This document shows, piece by piece, positions 17,462 to 26,643 of a DNA stretch of 64,000 nucleotides. The stretch lies in contig NZ_CP014571.1 in the NCBI RefSeq assembly GCF_017357425.1, forward strand, positions 4,278,001 to 4,342,000, in the 5' to 3' direction. Source of the stretch: Arthrobacter sp. D5-1 (GTDB lineage: Bacteria; Actinomycetota; Actinomycetes; Actinomycetales; Micrococcaceae). The notes under the pieces were generated by a model. The model saw nothing but the letters and a program-made list of their open reading frames with translations. It had not been told where the DNA came from and searched no databases. The translations under genes were made by a program, and so were the position numbers. Every line of letters begins with the position of its first letter. Within the stretch, counting starts at the first letter, position 1.

Positions 17462-19510
17462 ATGACCATGCCAGAGACCAACGCAACTGTTGAAGAACTG
17501 ATCTCCCGCTCCAACCGCCTCGGTGCGGATAAGCGGAACACCAACTTCGCCGGCGGCAACACCTCCGCCAAGGGCACTGAGAAGGATCCGGTGACGGGTC
17601 AGGACGTAGAGCTTCTTTGGGTCAAGGGCTCCGGCGGCGACCTCGGCACCCTGAAGGCGGAGAACCTCGCAGTACTCCGGCTGGACCGGCTGCAGGCGCT
17701 CAAGTCCGTTTACCCCGGCGTCGAGCGTGAAGACGAGATGGTGGCCGCGTTCGACTACTGCCTGCACGGCAAGGGCGGCGCTGCGCCATCCATCGATACC
17801 GCCATGCACGGCCTCGTCGATGCTGCGCACGTTGACCACCTGCACCCGGACTCGGGCATCGCCATAGCTACCGCGGTGGACGGCGAAGCGCTGACCTCCA
17901 AGGTGTTCGGCGACAAAGTGGTCTGGGTTCCCTGGCGCCGTCCCGGTTTCCAGCTCGGCTTGGACATCGCGGCGATCAAGGAAGCCAACCCGCAGGCCAT
18001 CGGCACCATCCTGGGTGGCCACGGCATCACGGCGTGGGGCGCCACCAGCGAAGAAGCCGAAAGGAACTCGCTCTGGATCATTGACCAGGCCGAGGCGTAC
18101 ATCAGGGACAACGGCAAGGCCGAGCCCTTCGGCGCCGCGCTCCCCGGCTACAGCTCCCTCCCGGAGGCTGAGCGTAAAGCCAAGGCAGCCGCTCTGGCTC
18201 CCGTGATCCGCGGCCTGGCCTCCACGGACAAACCGCAGCTGGGGCACTTCAGCGATGACGCCGTCGTCCTTGAATTCCTTGCTTCGGAAGAGCACCCGCG
18301 CCTCGGCGCTTTGGGTACGTCCTGCCCGGACCACTTCCTGCGCACCAAGGTCAAGCCGCTGGTCCTGGACCTGCCGGCCGACGCCCCGCTGGAACAGGCA
18401 GTCAACCGCTTGAAGGAACTGCACGCGGCCTACCGCGAGGATTACCAGGCCTACTACGACCGCCACGCCGACGAGAACAGCCCGGCATTGCGCGGCGCTG
18501 ACCCGGCCATCGTGCTGGTCCCGGGCGTGGGCATGTTCTCCTTCGGCAAGGACAAGCAGACCGCCCGCGTGGCCGGCGAGTTCTACCTCAATGCCATCAA
18601 CGTCATGCGCGGCGCCGAAGCCATCTCCACCTACGCCCCGATCGAGGAATCCGAGAAATTCCGGATCGAGTACTGGGCACTTGAAGAAGCCAAGCTCGCC
18701 CGCATGCCGAAGCCCAAGTCGCACGCCACCCGCATCGCACTGGTGACCGGTGCGGCGTCGGGCATTGGCAAGGCGATCGCCACGCGTTTGGCGTCCGACG
18801 GCGCGTGCGTAGTGATTGCCGACCTGAACCTTGAGAACGCACAAAAGGTCGCCGAGGAACTGGGCGGTACCGACGTCGCCATCGGCGTCCAGGCTGACGT
18901 CACCGACGAAGCCCAGATCGCCGCTGCCATCCAGGAAGCCGTGCTCGCGTTCGGCGGCCTGGACCTGGTGGTCAACAATGCCGGCTTGTCCATCTCCAAG
19001 CCGTTGTTGGAGACCACGGAAAAGGACTGGGACCTGCAGCACAACGTCATGGCCAAGGGCTCGTTCCTGGTCTCCAAGGCCGCGGCCAAGGTCATGATCG
19101 ATCAGGGTTTGGGCGGAGACATCATCTACATCTCCTCCAAGAACTCGGTCTTCGCCGGCCCGAACAACATCGCGTACTCCGCCACCAAGGCGGACCAGGC
19201 GCATCAGGTCCGCCTCCTCGCCGCTGAACTGGGCGAGTACGGTGTCCGCGTCAACGGCATCAACCCCGACGGCGTGGTCCGCGGCTCCGGCATCTTCGCC
19301 GGCGGATGGGGCGCCAAGCGCGCAGCCGTGTACGGCGTGGACGAGCAGGAACTGGGCAAGTACTACGCCCAGCGCACGCTCCTCAAGCGCGAAGTCCTCC
19401 CGGAGCATGTGGCCAACGCGGCGTCCGTGCTGACCAGCAACGAACTCTCGCACACCACCGGCCTCCACATCCCCGTGGACGCCGGCGTCGCGGCAGCATT
19501 CCTCCGCTAG
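17462..19510 (+). CDS. rhaEW: Bifunctional rhamnulose-1-phosphate aldolase/lactaldehyde dehydrogenase (RhaEW type)
   Basis: A 682-residue fusion. Residues 1 to about 415 are a class II aldolase domain ('KRNTNFAGGNTSAKG', 'HVDHLHPDSGIAIA', 'ILGGHGITAWG') that would split L-rhamnulose 1-phosphate into dihydroxyacetone phosphate and L-lactaldehyde. From about residue 420 there is a short-chain dehydrogenase domain with the Rossmann motif 'VTGAASGIGKAIA', 'VNNAG' and the catalytic 'YSATK', which would oxidise lactaldehyde to lactate. The fusion is known in several bacteria. The frame is open upstream, but the ATG at 17462 follows the isomerase stop by two bases and matches the family start. Confidence 0.92.
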   Translation: MTMPETNATVEELISRSNRLGADKRNTNFAGGNTSAKGTEKDPVTGQDVELLWVKGSGGDLGTLKAENLAVLRLDRLQALKSVYPGVEREDEMVAAFDYCLHGKGGAAPSIDTAMHGLVDAAHVDHLHPDSGIAIATAVDGEALTSKVFGDKVVWVPWRRPGFQLGLDIAAIKEANPQAIGTILGGHGITAWGATSEEAERNSLWIIDQAEAYIRDNGKAEPFGAALPGYSSLPEAERKAKAAALAPVIRGLASTDKPQLGHFSDDAVVLEFLASEEHPRLGALGTSCPDHFLRTKVKPLVLDLPADAPLEQAVNRLKELHAAYREDYQAYYDRHADENSPALRGADPAIVLVPGVGMFSFGKDKQTARVAGEFYLNAINVMRGAEAISTYAPIEESEKFRIEYWALEEAKLARMPKPKSHATRIALVTGAASGIGKAIATRLASDGACVVIADLNLENAQKVAEELGGTDVAIGVQADVTDEAQIAAAIQEAVLAFGGLDLVVNNAGLSISKPLLETTEKDWDLQHNVMAKGSFLVSKAAAKVMIDQGLGGDIIYISSKNSVFAGPNNIAYSATKADQAHQVRLLAAELGEYGVRVNGINPDGVVRGSGIFAGGWGAKRAAVYGVDEQELGKYYAQRTLLKREVLPEHVANAASVLTSNELSHTTGLHIPVDAGVAAAFLR

Positions 19511-19518
19511 GACTGACA

Positions 19519-21024
19519 GTGAACAACGGAACCACCGCAGGCACCGTCCCGGCACGCGCCGGGGCGGTGCCCGGCCCCAACGCAGCGTTCGCCGCCATCG
19601 ACATCGGAGCGTCCTCCGGCCGTGTCATGCTGGGCCGCGTCTCACCTGAAGCCGGGGTGTCCCTCGAGACGATCCACCGCTTCCCCAACGGCGTCATAGA
19701 GCTCGACGGCGGCCTCCACTGGGATTTCGACGCCCTGTTCGCGGAGGTACTCAAGGGCTTGGCGGCTGCCGCTGCGGTGGCGCGTGGGAACGGCGAGCGC
19801 ATCGTGAGCATCGGCATCGACACGTGGGCGGTGGACTACGGCTTGGTGAACGACGCCGGCGACCTCACTTCGGTGCCGTTCAGCTACCGGGACGAGCGCA
19901 GCCGGGCCACCGTGCAGCGGGTGCACGCAACAATTTCTCCTGAAACGCTGTACGCCACCACGGGCCTGCAGTTCCTGCAGTTCAACACCCTGTACCAGCT
20001 CGCAGCGGAGACGAACCTTGACGGTGTGCAGGCCCTGCTGATTCCGGACCTGATCGCTTTCCTGCTGACAGGTGAGCGCCGGACGGAAGCCACCAACGCT
20101 TCCACCACCGGCCTGTTCGATGCCGTGGGCGGCGAGTGGGCCACCGAGTTCCTGGACGCTTTGGGGCTGCCCCGGAACATCTTCCCTGAGCTCATCCAGC
20201 CGGGGGAAACCGTGGGCACGCTGTTGCCCGGGATCCTTGAGCAGACGGGGCTCCCAGCCGACACCACAGTTGTTGCCGTGGGTTCGCACGACACCGCCTC
20301 GGCCGTGGCAGCGGTACCAGCTGAGCATGAAGACTTTGCCTACATCTCCTCGGGGACTTGGTCCCTCGTAGGCGTGGAACTGGACAAACCCGTCCTCACA
20401 GAATCCAGCCGCCAAGCAAACTTCACCAACGAACGCGGCGTGGACGGCTCCATCCGGTACCTCCGCAACGTGGGTGGTCTGTGGCTCCTCAGTGAATGCC
20501 AGCGTTCGTGGGCAGCGGAAGGCTACACCCAGGCACTCCCGGCGCTGCTGGACTCGGCGGCCGCACTTCCCGCCGGTGGTCCGCAGATCAATGCCGATGA
20601 TCCTGCGTTCACTGCCCCGGACAACATGCCGGACCGTATCCGCGCAGCCGTGCGCAACACCGGCGCGGTGCTCCCGGACCGACCTGCCGCCGTCGTGCGG
20701 TGCATCATGGACAGCCTCGCCGCCGGGTACGCCCGAACGCTGGCCGACGCCGAGCGCCTTACGGGCCGTAGCACCAGCGTGGTGCACATTGTGGGCGGGG
20801 GTTCGCAAAACCGGCTCCTGTGCCAACTGACCGCGGACGCCACGGGAAAGCCCGTGATTGCAGGACCCGTTGAGGCGACCGCTCAGGGCAATGTCCTGGT
20901 CCAAGCGCGCGCGGCCCGAGTGGTGGCCGGCGGGCTGGCCGGGCTGCGGCAGCTGGTGGTGGCAGGCACGAGCCTGGAACGCTACGAGCCGGCTGAACGT
21001 CTGGTACGTCACAGCGCCGGATGA
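19519..21024 (+). CDS. rhaB: Rhamnulokinase
   Basis: Phosphorylates L-rhamnulose at C1. The 501-residue FGGY-family kinase has 'AAIDIGASSGRVMLGRV' at the N-terminus, 'GIDTWAVDYGLV', 'VGSHDTASAVAAVP', 'YISSGTWSLVGVE' (rhamnulokinase-typical) and 'VHIVGGGSQNRLLCQLTAD'. The GTG at 19519 is chosen because the kinase domain starts soon after it. Longer in-frame starts lie inside the preceding gene. It starts eight bases after the aldolase/dehydrogenase and completes the rhamnose operon. The operon has no transporter. Confidence 0.93.
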   Translation: MNNGTTAGTVPARAGAVPGPNAAFAAIDIGASSGRVMLGRVSPEAGVSLETIHRFPNGVIELDGGLHWDFDALFAEVLKGLAAAAAVARGNGERIVSIGIDTWAVDYGLVNDAGDLTSVPFSYRDERSRATVQRVHATISPETLYATTGLQFLQFNTLYQLAAETNLDGVQALLIPDLIAFLLTGERRTEATNASTTGLFDAVGGEWATEFLDALGLPRNIFPELIQPGETVGTLLPGILEQTGLPADTTVVAVGSHDTASAVAAVPAEHEDFAYISSGTWSLVGVELDKPVLTESSRQANFTNERGVDGSIRYLRNVGGLWLLSECQRSWAAEGYTQALPALLDSAAALPAGGPQINADDPAFTAPDNMPDRIRAAVRNTGAVLPDRPAAVVRCIMDSLAAGYARTLADAERLTGRSTSVVHIVGGGSQNRLLCQLTADATGKPVIAGPVEATAQGNVLVQARAARVVAGGLAGLRQLVVAGTSLERYEPAERLVRHSAG

Positions 21025-21035
21025 GGGTGCCGCGC

Positions 21036-21041
21036 TAAACT
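21036..21041 (+). promoter_or_regulatory. Candidate -10 box for panD (leaderless start)
   Basis: TAAACT lies nine bases before the panD ATG at 21051, which places the transcription start at or next to the ATG. No Shine-Dalgarno sequence is seen. Leaderless mRNAs are common in actinobacteria. Confidence 0.4.
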
Positions 21042-21050
21042 GATCGCATT

Positions 21051-21482
21051 ATGATCCGCACAATGTTCAAGTCCAAGATCCACCGCGCAACGGTGACCCA
21101 CGCCGACCTCCACTACGTCGGTTCGGTCACCGTCGACCTGGACCTCCTGGACGCGGCCGACATCCTCCCCGGCGAACTCGTCTCCATTGTGGACGTCACC
21201 AACGGCGCCAGGCTGGAGACGTACACGATTGCCGGCGAGCGCGGTTCCGGCGTAATCGGCATCAATGGCGCGGCGGCCCACATGGTCCATGTGGGCGACA
21301 CCGTCATCCTGATCACCTACGCCGAAATGACCACGGAGGAAGCCAGGACTTACGAGCCCCGGGTGGTCCACGTGGGCAAGGACAACACGATCCTGCAGCT
21401 CGGCAACGACCCCGCAGAGGGGCACACTCCCGGGCTGATGCGCCCGCCGCACGCCCTGAGCAACGCGGCGCACCTCAGCTAA
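21051..21482 (+). CDS. panD: Aspartate 1-decarboxylase
   Basis: Makes beta-alanine from aspartate for pantothenate and coenzyme A synthesis, using a pyruvoyl cofactor formed by self-cleavage. The 143-residue protein has the cleavage site Gly24-Ser25 in '[11 protein letters not shown]', the conserved '[27 protein letters not shown]' and the C-terminal tail usual in actinobacteria. The start [16 protein letters not shown] aligns with the E. coli and mycobacterial enzymes. It stands alone, without panB or panC nearby. Confidence 0.96.
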   Translation: MIRTMFKSKIHRATVTHADLHYVGSVTVDLDLLDAADILPGELVSIVDVTNGARLETYTIAGERGSGVIGINGAAAHMVHVGDTVILITYAEMTTEEARTYEPRVVHVGKDNTILQLGNDPAEGHTPGLMRPPHALSNAAHLS

Positions 21483-21631
21483 GGTTCCACAACAACGCGC
21501 CAGAAGGTCGCCTGTTCTTCAACAGCTCCAGTGTCCGCATGACGGAACTCTCGCGAGAAAACGCTTACTCGCGGCGAGGCATTGGCTAGGCTGTTGTTCG
21601 TGATCCAACGATTCCCCTTCGGCGCAGCCTC

Positions 21632-22558
21632 GTGATCGGCGTACTGCAGGGGTTCTTCGTAGTGTGGGCCATCATCCTGGTGGGCATGTTTGTTGGACGG
21701 CGCAACATCCTGGGCGAAAACGCCCGGTCTGTCCTGAGTTCACTGACGTTCTTCGTGGCAAGTCCTGCCCTGCTGTTCGAAACCTTGAGCAAGGCCAAGC
21801 TCCATGACGTCTTTGCCGCCCCGCTCCTGGTCACCGCCGTGGGTGCCGTCCTCACCGGTTTGTTGTTCTTCCTGATCGTAAAGTTCTGGCTTAGGCGGGC
21901 CATGCCCGAAGCACTGATGTCCTCCATGAGCGCATCGCTGGCCAACTCCGCCAACCTGGGCATCCCCATCGCCGTGTTTGTCCTGGGCGATGCGAGCTAC
22001 GTGGCGCCGTTGTTGATCTTCCAACTGGCGTTCTTTACTCCGATGTACTTGATGGCCCTGGACGCCAGTACCAGTTCGCATCGCACCACTCCCCTGCGCT
22101 TCCTGCTGATGATCGTGAGGAACCCCATGATCGTGGGCTCGGCGCTCGGCCTGCTGGTGGCCGGGACCGGATTCCAAGTGCCGACGCTGATCCTGGAGCC
22201 CATCCACCTGATCGGCGGAGCAGCGATTCCGGCCATGCTGATGGCGTTCGGCATGAGCCTCAATGGCTCCAAACCCCTGCAGAAGGACGCCGGGCGGAGA
22301 CTGGACACCTTGTTGGCCAGTGGCTTCAAACTGATTGTGCACCCGTTGATCGCGTACCTGTTCGCCCGCTTCGCCCTGGGGATGGACGGGCACGCGCTGT
22401 TCGCTGTGGTGGTGACATCCGCATTGCCCACGGCCCAGAATGTATTTGTCGCGGCCAACCGCTACCAGGCCGGTATCACCGTAGCCAAGGACACCGTCCT
22501 CATCACCACCATCGTGGCCGTGCCGGCCATGATCGCGGTGGCGCTGCTGCTCACCTAA
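21632..22558 (+). CDS. AEC family transporter
   Basis: A 308-residue membrane protein with about ten hydrophobic segments, matching the auxin efflux carrier (AEC) family. Recognisable segments are 'IILVGMFVGRRNILGENARSVLSSLTFFVASPALLF' at the N-terminus, 'SLANSANLGIPIAVFVLG' and 'LPTAQNVFVAANRYQ' in the second half, the usual internal repeat of the fold. Bacterial AEC members move organic acids such as malate. The substrate here is unknown. The start is a GTG at 21632 without a clear ribosome binding site. Convergent with the trehalase-type gene, with a 66-bp element between. Confidence 0.88.
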   Translation: MIGVLQGFFVVWAIILVGMFVGRRNILGENARSVLSSLTFFVASPALLFETLSKAKLHDVFAAPLLVTAVGAVLTGLLFFLIVKFWLRRAMPEALMSSMSASLANSANLGIPIAVFVLGDASYVAPLLIFQLAFFTPMYLMALDASTSSHRTTPLRFLLMIVRNPMIVGSALGLLVAGTGFQVPTLILEPIHLIGGAAIPAMLMAFGMSLNGSKPLQKDAGRRLDTLLASGFKLIVHPLIAYLFARFALGMDGHALFAVVVTSALPTAQNVFVAANRYQAGITVAKDTVLITTIVAVPAMIAVALLLT

Positions 22559-22575
22559 CCGCACCAGCACCAGCA

Positions 22576-22641
22576 CCCAGCTGAGTCGCAATTGTGCGCG
22601 TATTCAGCGCTCAAAACGCGCTCTGCTGCGACTTACTTGGG
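22576..22641. repeat. 66-bp imperfect palindromic element, copy B
   Basis: Ends CCCAGCTGAGTCGCA (22576-22590) and TGCGACTTACTTGGG (22627-22641), with core CAGCGCTCAAAACG. It abuts the TAA stop of the minus-strand trehalase gene (22642-22644) exactly and lies 17 bases from the AEC stop. Member of the four-copy family. Confidence 0.85.
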
Positions 22642-25278
22642 TTACTCCACGTCCGCGCTGGCCAGATAGTGGTCCAGGAGCTGCGCACAGCGAATAAAGC
22701 CCAGGTGCGAGTACGCCTGGGGATGGTTGCCCAAGTGTGTTTCGGTGCCGGGATCGTACTCTTCGGGCAGCAGGCCCGTGGGGCCAAACAGCGCCACCAA
22801 TTGGTTGAACAACTCCAGCGCATCGTCCAGGCGTCCCACTGCCAGATACGCCTCGATCAGCCAGGTAGTGCAGATGTGGAAGCCGCCCTCCAAACCCGGC
22901 AAGCCGTCGTCGTACCTGTAACGGAAAACGGTGGGCCCCACGCGAAGTTCGCGTTCAACGGCAGTCACGGTATCCAGGAAACGCTGGTCTTGGGCGTCCA
23001 GCAGGCCGGACAATCCGATGTGCAGGACGGCGGCATCGAGGTCCGGACTGTCGTAGGCCACGGTGTAGGAAGCGGCGGACTCATCCCACCCTTCGTGCAG
23101 GACTTCCGTGCGGATGGTGTCCGCGGTAGGTGACCAGTCCGCATGAGGAACCCGGCCATGCAAAGCGGCAGCCCGGAGCGCCCGATCCAGCGTCATCCAG
23201 CACATGACCTTGGTGTACACGTGGTGCCGCGGAGGCCGGCGGGCTTCCCAAATCCCGTGGTCCGGCTCGTGCCAGCGGGCCAGCACGGCATGCGCCATCT
23301 GCTCCATGAGGTACCAGTGCTGGTCCGGGAGGAATCCGCGCCGCTCGGCAAGATCGTGGATCAGCTCGGCGATGGGCCCGAACACGTCCAATTGCACCTG
23401 GTGGTCCGCGGCGTTGCCGATCCGCACCGGCCGCGATCCCGCATACCCGGGAAGGCTCTCCACAATGGCCTCCGTGGACAGCGGCGCGCCCGTCACCGAA
23501 TAGAGGGGGTGCAGCCATTCCGGTCCCGGCGCGTTCTCCAGAATCCGGCCCAGCCACCCCAGGAAACCGTCGGCTTCTTCCGTGGATCCCAACGACACCA
23601 ACGAGTTCACCGTCATGGACCCGTCCCGCAGCCAGCAATACCGGTAATCCCAGTTACGCGTGCCGCCGATGCCTTCAGGCAGGGACGTGGTGGGTGCGGC
23701 GAGGACGGCACCGGTGGGCTCGTGGACCAGCGACTTCAGCACCAGCGCGGAGCGCCGCACCAGCGAGGTCTTGATGGTGGGCACCTGGAGTGCCTTGACC
23801 CACTCGCGCGCTGCCAGCCCGACGGCGGCACGCCGGTGAGGTTCGCCGGCCGGGTCTGCGGGTGGCGGCTCAGTGTCACCGCAGCGCATATTCAGCACTA
23901 CGGGACCATCACCCAATGCGACCTCTGCCGTTGCCGTGGCGTACTTGGCGTCGCTGGTGATGGTGAAAACAACGCCCGGCGCCGAGAGGATGATGGGATC
24001 CGATGTCCCGATGATGTGGACCTCATCGCCGCGGATCTCCATGTTGAACGGCGCATTGGCGTAGTCAGGCCTTGGCGCGAACACCACACGCGCGTTACCC
24101 GTCCCGGACAGGACACGGACCAGGCTGGTGATGCCCTCGGGTGCGGGCTCCAGATAGTCAGTCACCGTGACATCGGCCCAGCGGGTTTCCACGATCATGG
24201 TGTTTTCCACGTAACGCTGGGCCAGTACCGGGGATGGCTTTACGGGCTCAATGCTGAAGTGGCCGGCGGGATCACCGCCCAGGATGTGGGCAAAAAGCGA
24301 GCCGGAATCCGGCAGGGGGTGGCTCATCCAACAGACCTTTGCATCCGGGGTGAGCAGCGCTGTGGAACTTCCGTTGCCGATCATCGAATGCCGTTCCAGG
24401 CCTACCGCGTCTTCGCCAAAGAGCCACGCCCGGCGCAGTTCGAACAACAAAGCCAGCACGTGTGCAAAGGCTTCCGGGTCCGGAATGGTGTGTCCCGCCG
24501 TCGTATCCCCCGGTCCGACGTGCAGGCCAAGGTCCGGTCCACGCAGGGTGGCAAGCGCCTTTTCATCGCTCTCGGCGTCACCTGCGTACAGAGCGGCGCT
24601 GACGCCAAGCCTCGCACGGAGCTGTTCCAGGGCTTGGCCCTTGGCCGGTTCTTCGACGGTCAGGTCCAGCACCGTTCCGTCAATGATGAAGTAGAGCCCG
24701 AACTCGATGGCGATCTTCTGCGAAGCGAAGACCACCCTGTCCACCACTTCGGGTGTCGCCGGCCGGGTGTGCACCGCGACACCCACCGGCTTGCGGACAA
24801 CGCTGATGCCCTTTTCGAAACCGACGGCTTCCGTCAGCGCGGTGGCCACCTGCTGAAGCAACTGTTCCGTGGCGAGGGAGAGCGTGTAGGCATAGCCCAT
24901 GTCGAACTCCACCCCGTGCGACCCCACCAGGTGGACCTCCGCCGGCAGCCGGGACACTGCGGCCAGATCCCTGAGGGACCGGCCGGAAATGATGGCCGTG
25001 TGGGTGTTGGGCAGCGCAGCCAGCGCGCGGAGCGCCACGGCTGCGCTGTCCAGGGGCAAGGTCTCCGTGGATACGCCCTCCGCCGAGCAGAGGGTGCCGC
25101 CGTAGTTGCAGGCCACTAGCAAACCAGGAACCCGGGCAAGGACCCTCAGCTCCGCGAATAACTGCGGGCTGATGCCGTTCTCCGCGTCGGATTGGAGCAC
25201 AGTCCGGAGCAGGCCAAGCGGGAGCGATTTCATCAGCAGCGCGGAATCGGCAACTGATTGATTCAAGTGCGTGGGCAT
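22642..25278 (-). CDS. OtsB-like (degenerate)/GH15 trehalase fusion protein
   Basis: An 878-residue two-domain protein. Residues from about 35 to 285 resemble HAD-type trehalose-6-phosphate phosphatase, with 'AIISGRSLRDLAAVSRLP' and 'HLVGSHGVEFD'. Motif I, however, reads CNYGGTL at 57-63 where active OtsB has DxDGT, so both catalytic Asp are replaced, and motif IV reads GDAESDE. Residues from about 300 onward are glycoside hydrolase family 15, with 'GGTRNWDYRYCWLRDGS', 'GIWEARRPPRHHVYTKVMCW' (catalytic Glu region) and 'LGNHPQAYSHLGF', as in mycobacterial-type trehalases. The GH15 half probably hydrolyses trehalose and the HAD half is probably not a phosphatase. AAGGAT precedes the ATG. Confidence 0.85.
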   Translation of the reverse strand: MPTHLNQSVADSALLMKSLPLGLLRTVLQSDAENGISPQLFAELRVLARVPGLLVACNYGGTLCSAEGVSTETLPLDSAAVALRALAALPNTHTAIISGRSLRDLAAVSRLPAEVHLVGSHGVEFDMGYAYTLSLATEQLLQQVATALTEAVGFEKGISVVRKPVGVAVHTRPATPEVVDRVVFASQKIAIEFGLYFIIDGTVLDLTVEEPAKGQALEQLRARLGVSAALYAGDAESDEKALATLRGPDLGLHVGPGDTTAGHTIPDPEAFAHVLALLFELRRAWLFGEDAVGLERHSMIGNGSSTALLTPDAKVCWMSHPLPDSGSLFAHILGGDPAGHFSIEPVKPSPVLAQRYVENTMIVETRWADVTVTDYLEPAPEGITSLVRVLSGTGNARVVFAPRPDYANAPFNMEIRGDEVHIIGTSDPIILSAPGVVFTITSDAKYATATAEVALGDGPVVLNMRCGDTEPPPADPAGEPHRRAAVGLAAREWVKALQVPTIKTSLVRRSALVLKSLVHEPTGAVLAAPTTSLPEGIGGTRNWDYRYCWLRDGSMTVNSLVSLGSTEEADGFLGWLGRILENAPGPEWLHPLYSVTGAPLSTEAIVESLPGYAGSRPVRIGNAADHQVQLDVFGPIAELIHDLAERRGFLPDQHWYLMEQMAHAVLARWHEPDHGIWEARRPPRHHVYTKVMCWMTLDRALRAAALHGRVPHADWSPTADTIRTEVLHEGWDESAASYTVAYDSPDLDAAVLHIGLSGLLDAQDQRFLDTVTAVERELRVGPTVFRYRYDDGLPGLEGGFHICTTWLIEAYLAVGRLDDALELFNQLVALFGPTGLLPEEYDPGTETHLGNHPQAYSHLGFIRCAQLLDHYLASADVE

Positions 25279-25374
25279 GGCGTATCCTTCCGGGGCGGAT
25301 ACCTACAGTGTCCGCCTGGACGGTTTCGCTTGACTACCTAGTAGATTGCAAACGCGTAAAGCTTTTCCTTGGAT

Positions 25375-26364
25375 TTATGCGGGAACCAGGCCCGCGACCT
25401 CGGCTACCAGTTCCACGGACCGCAAGCGCTCTTCGGTGCCGACGCTCTGGTGCGCCACGATCAGCTCGTCGGCATCAGCGAACGCCGCAAACTCGTCCAG
25501 GTAATCGCGCACCACGTCCTTGGTTCCCACAGCTGAGAACTTCATCATCTGGGCGATGTGCTGGCCCTGCGGGGAGTCGAGCACCATGTCCGCTTCGTCG
25601 TCCGTGAACTCGCGGCCACCACCAAAGAACAACGAAACGCGGGCACGCTTCACAGCAAGGTGGATGGCCTGGGCCTCGGCGTTGGAATCCGCTGCAGTAG
25701 CGTTGACACCCGCGATGACATGGGGCTCCGACAACTGCTCTGAGGGCGTGAACTCGCGCCGGTAGAGGGCAACTGCATCCTGCAGGGCAGCCGGCGCAAA
25801 GTGTGAAGCAAACGCATAGGGAAGGCCCAACTGAGCGGCCAACTGGGCGCCGAACAGCGATGATCCCAGGATGTAGAGCGGCACGTTGGTGCCCTTGCCC
25901 GGCGTCGCTTCGACACCTTGGATACGGGTGGGTCCGGTGAGGTAGCCCTGAAGTTCCAGGACATCCTGCGGGAACCTGTCAGAGGATGTGTGGTCGCGGC
26001 GCAGTGCCCGCATGGTGTTCTGGTCGCTGCCCGGTGCGCGGCCCAGTCCGAGGTCGATCCGCCCCGGGTGCAGCGTCTCCAGCGTGCCGAACTGCTCTGC
26101 GATGGTCAGGGGTGAATGGTTGGGCAGCATGACGCCGCCCGCTCCCAGGCGAATGGTGTTGGTGTGGGCGGCGACGTGGGCGATCAAAACGCTCGTGGCC
26201 GAGGAAGCGATCGCGGACATGTTGTGGTGCTCGGCATACCAGACCCGCCGGTAGCCCAGCTCTTCGGCCTTCTGCGCCATGGCCACGCTGCCCGCGAGGC
26301 TTTCCGCCACCGTCTGGCCCTTGCCGATGGTTGCCAGGTCGAGGATGGAAAGAGGAACAGTCAC
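25375..26364 (-). CDS. LLM class flavin-dependent oxidoreductase (MsnO8-like)
   Basis: A 329-residue bacterial-luciferase-like TIM-barrel protein. Typical segments are '[20 protein letters not shown]', '[28 protein letters not shown]', '[44 protein letters not shown]' and '[29 protein letters not shown]'. Such enzymes use FMNH2 or F420; the partner here is unknown. The start is set at the GTG 26362-26364, with GAAAGG seven bases before it. The frame is open further upstream but without conserved residues. It is divergent from an orphan binding protein, and the pair resembles the larger operon at 30.6-38 kb. Confidence 0.88.
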   Translation of the reverse strand: MTVPLSILDLATIGKGQTVAESLAGSVAMAQKAEELGYRRVWYAEHHNMSAIASSATSVLIAHVAAHTNTIRLGAGGVMLPNHSPLTIAEQFGTLETLHPGRIDLGLGRAPGSDQNTMRALRRDHTSSDRFPQDVLELQGYLTGPTRIQGVEATPGKGTNVPLYILGSSLFGAQLAAQLGLPYAFASHFAPAALQDAVALYRREFTPSEQLSEPHVIAGVNATAADSNAEAQAIHLAVKRARVSLFFGGGREFTDDEADMVLDSPQGQHIAQMMKFSAVGTKDVVRDYLDEFAAFADADELIVAHQSVGTEERLRSVELVAEVAGLVPA

Positions 26365-26559
26365 GGGAAGGCCTTTCGGTACGTTGGCGGTGCCTGCTTT
26401 GGTTGCCTGGCACTTAAGCGACAACGACGGCGGCACCCGGCTTATTTCTGTGAGTTGCATCGCGCACTGGTTTCCACCCGCTGTCGGGAGGCTTTTGTGA
26501 CCCCGTTCGACGCCCGATTAACCGCCATGAACCCCTGTATCCCAGCGTTTCAGAGCACT

Positions 26560-26589
26560 TTGACCCGTATCAGCGGGCTGCCGGATAGT
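26560..26589 (+). promoter_or_regulatory. Candidate promoter of the orphan binding-protein gene
   Basis: TTGACC (26560-26565) and GATAGT (26584-26589) with an 18-bp spacer lie 55 bases before the binding-protein start, in the 279-bp divergent region. No operator was recognised there. Confidence 0.4.
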
Positions 26590-26643
26590 TGCAGCCACAA
26601 GTACGCATCAGACTTCCCAAAGAGGGCATACCAAGGAGAACCA

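Noticed and set aside
17384..19555. A 723-codon open frame on the minus strand
   Set aside because: It lies opposite the rhamnose aldolase/dehydrogenase, whose motifs are clear. Long antisense frames are normal in GC-rich DNA. The translation shows no family motifs.
23143..25119. A 658-codon plus-strand frame
   Set aside because: Antisense shadow of the trehalase-type gene. No start signal and no recognisable domain.
26116..26643. N-terminal extension of the orphan binding protein to 26116
   Set aside because: The extra 176 residues would overlap the divergent monooxygenase. The lipoprotein signal peptide begins exactly at 26644 after AAGGAGAA.
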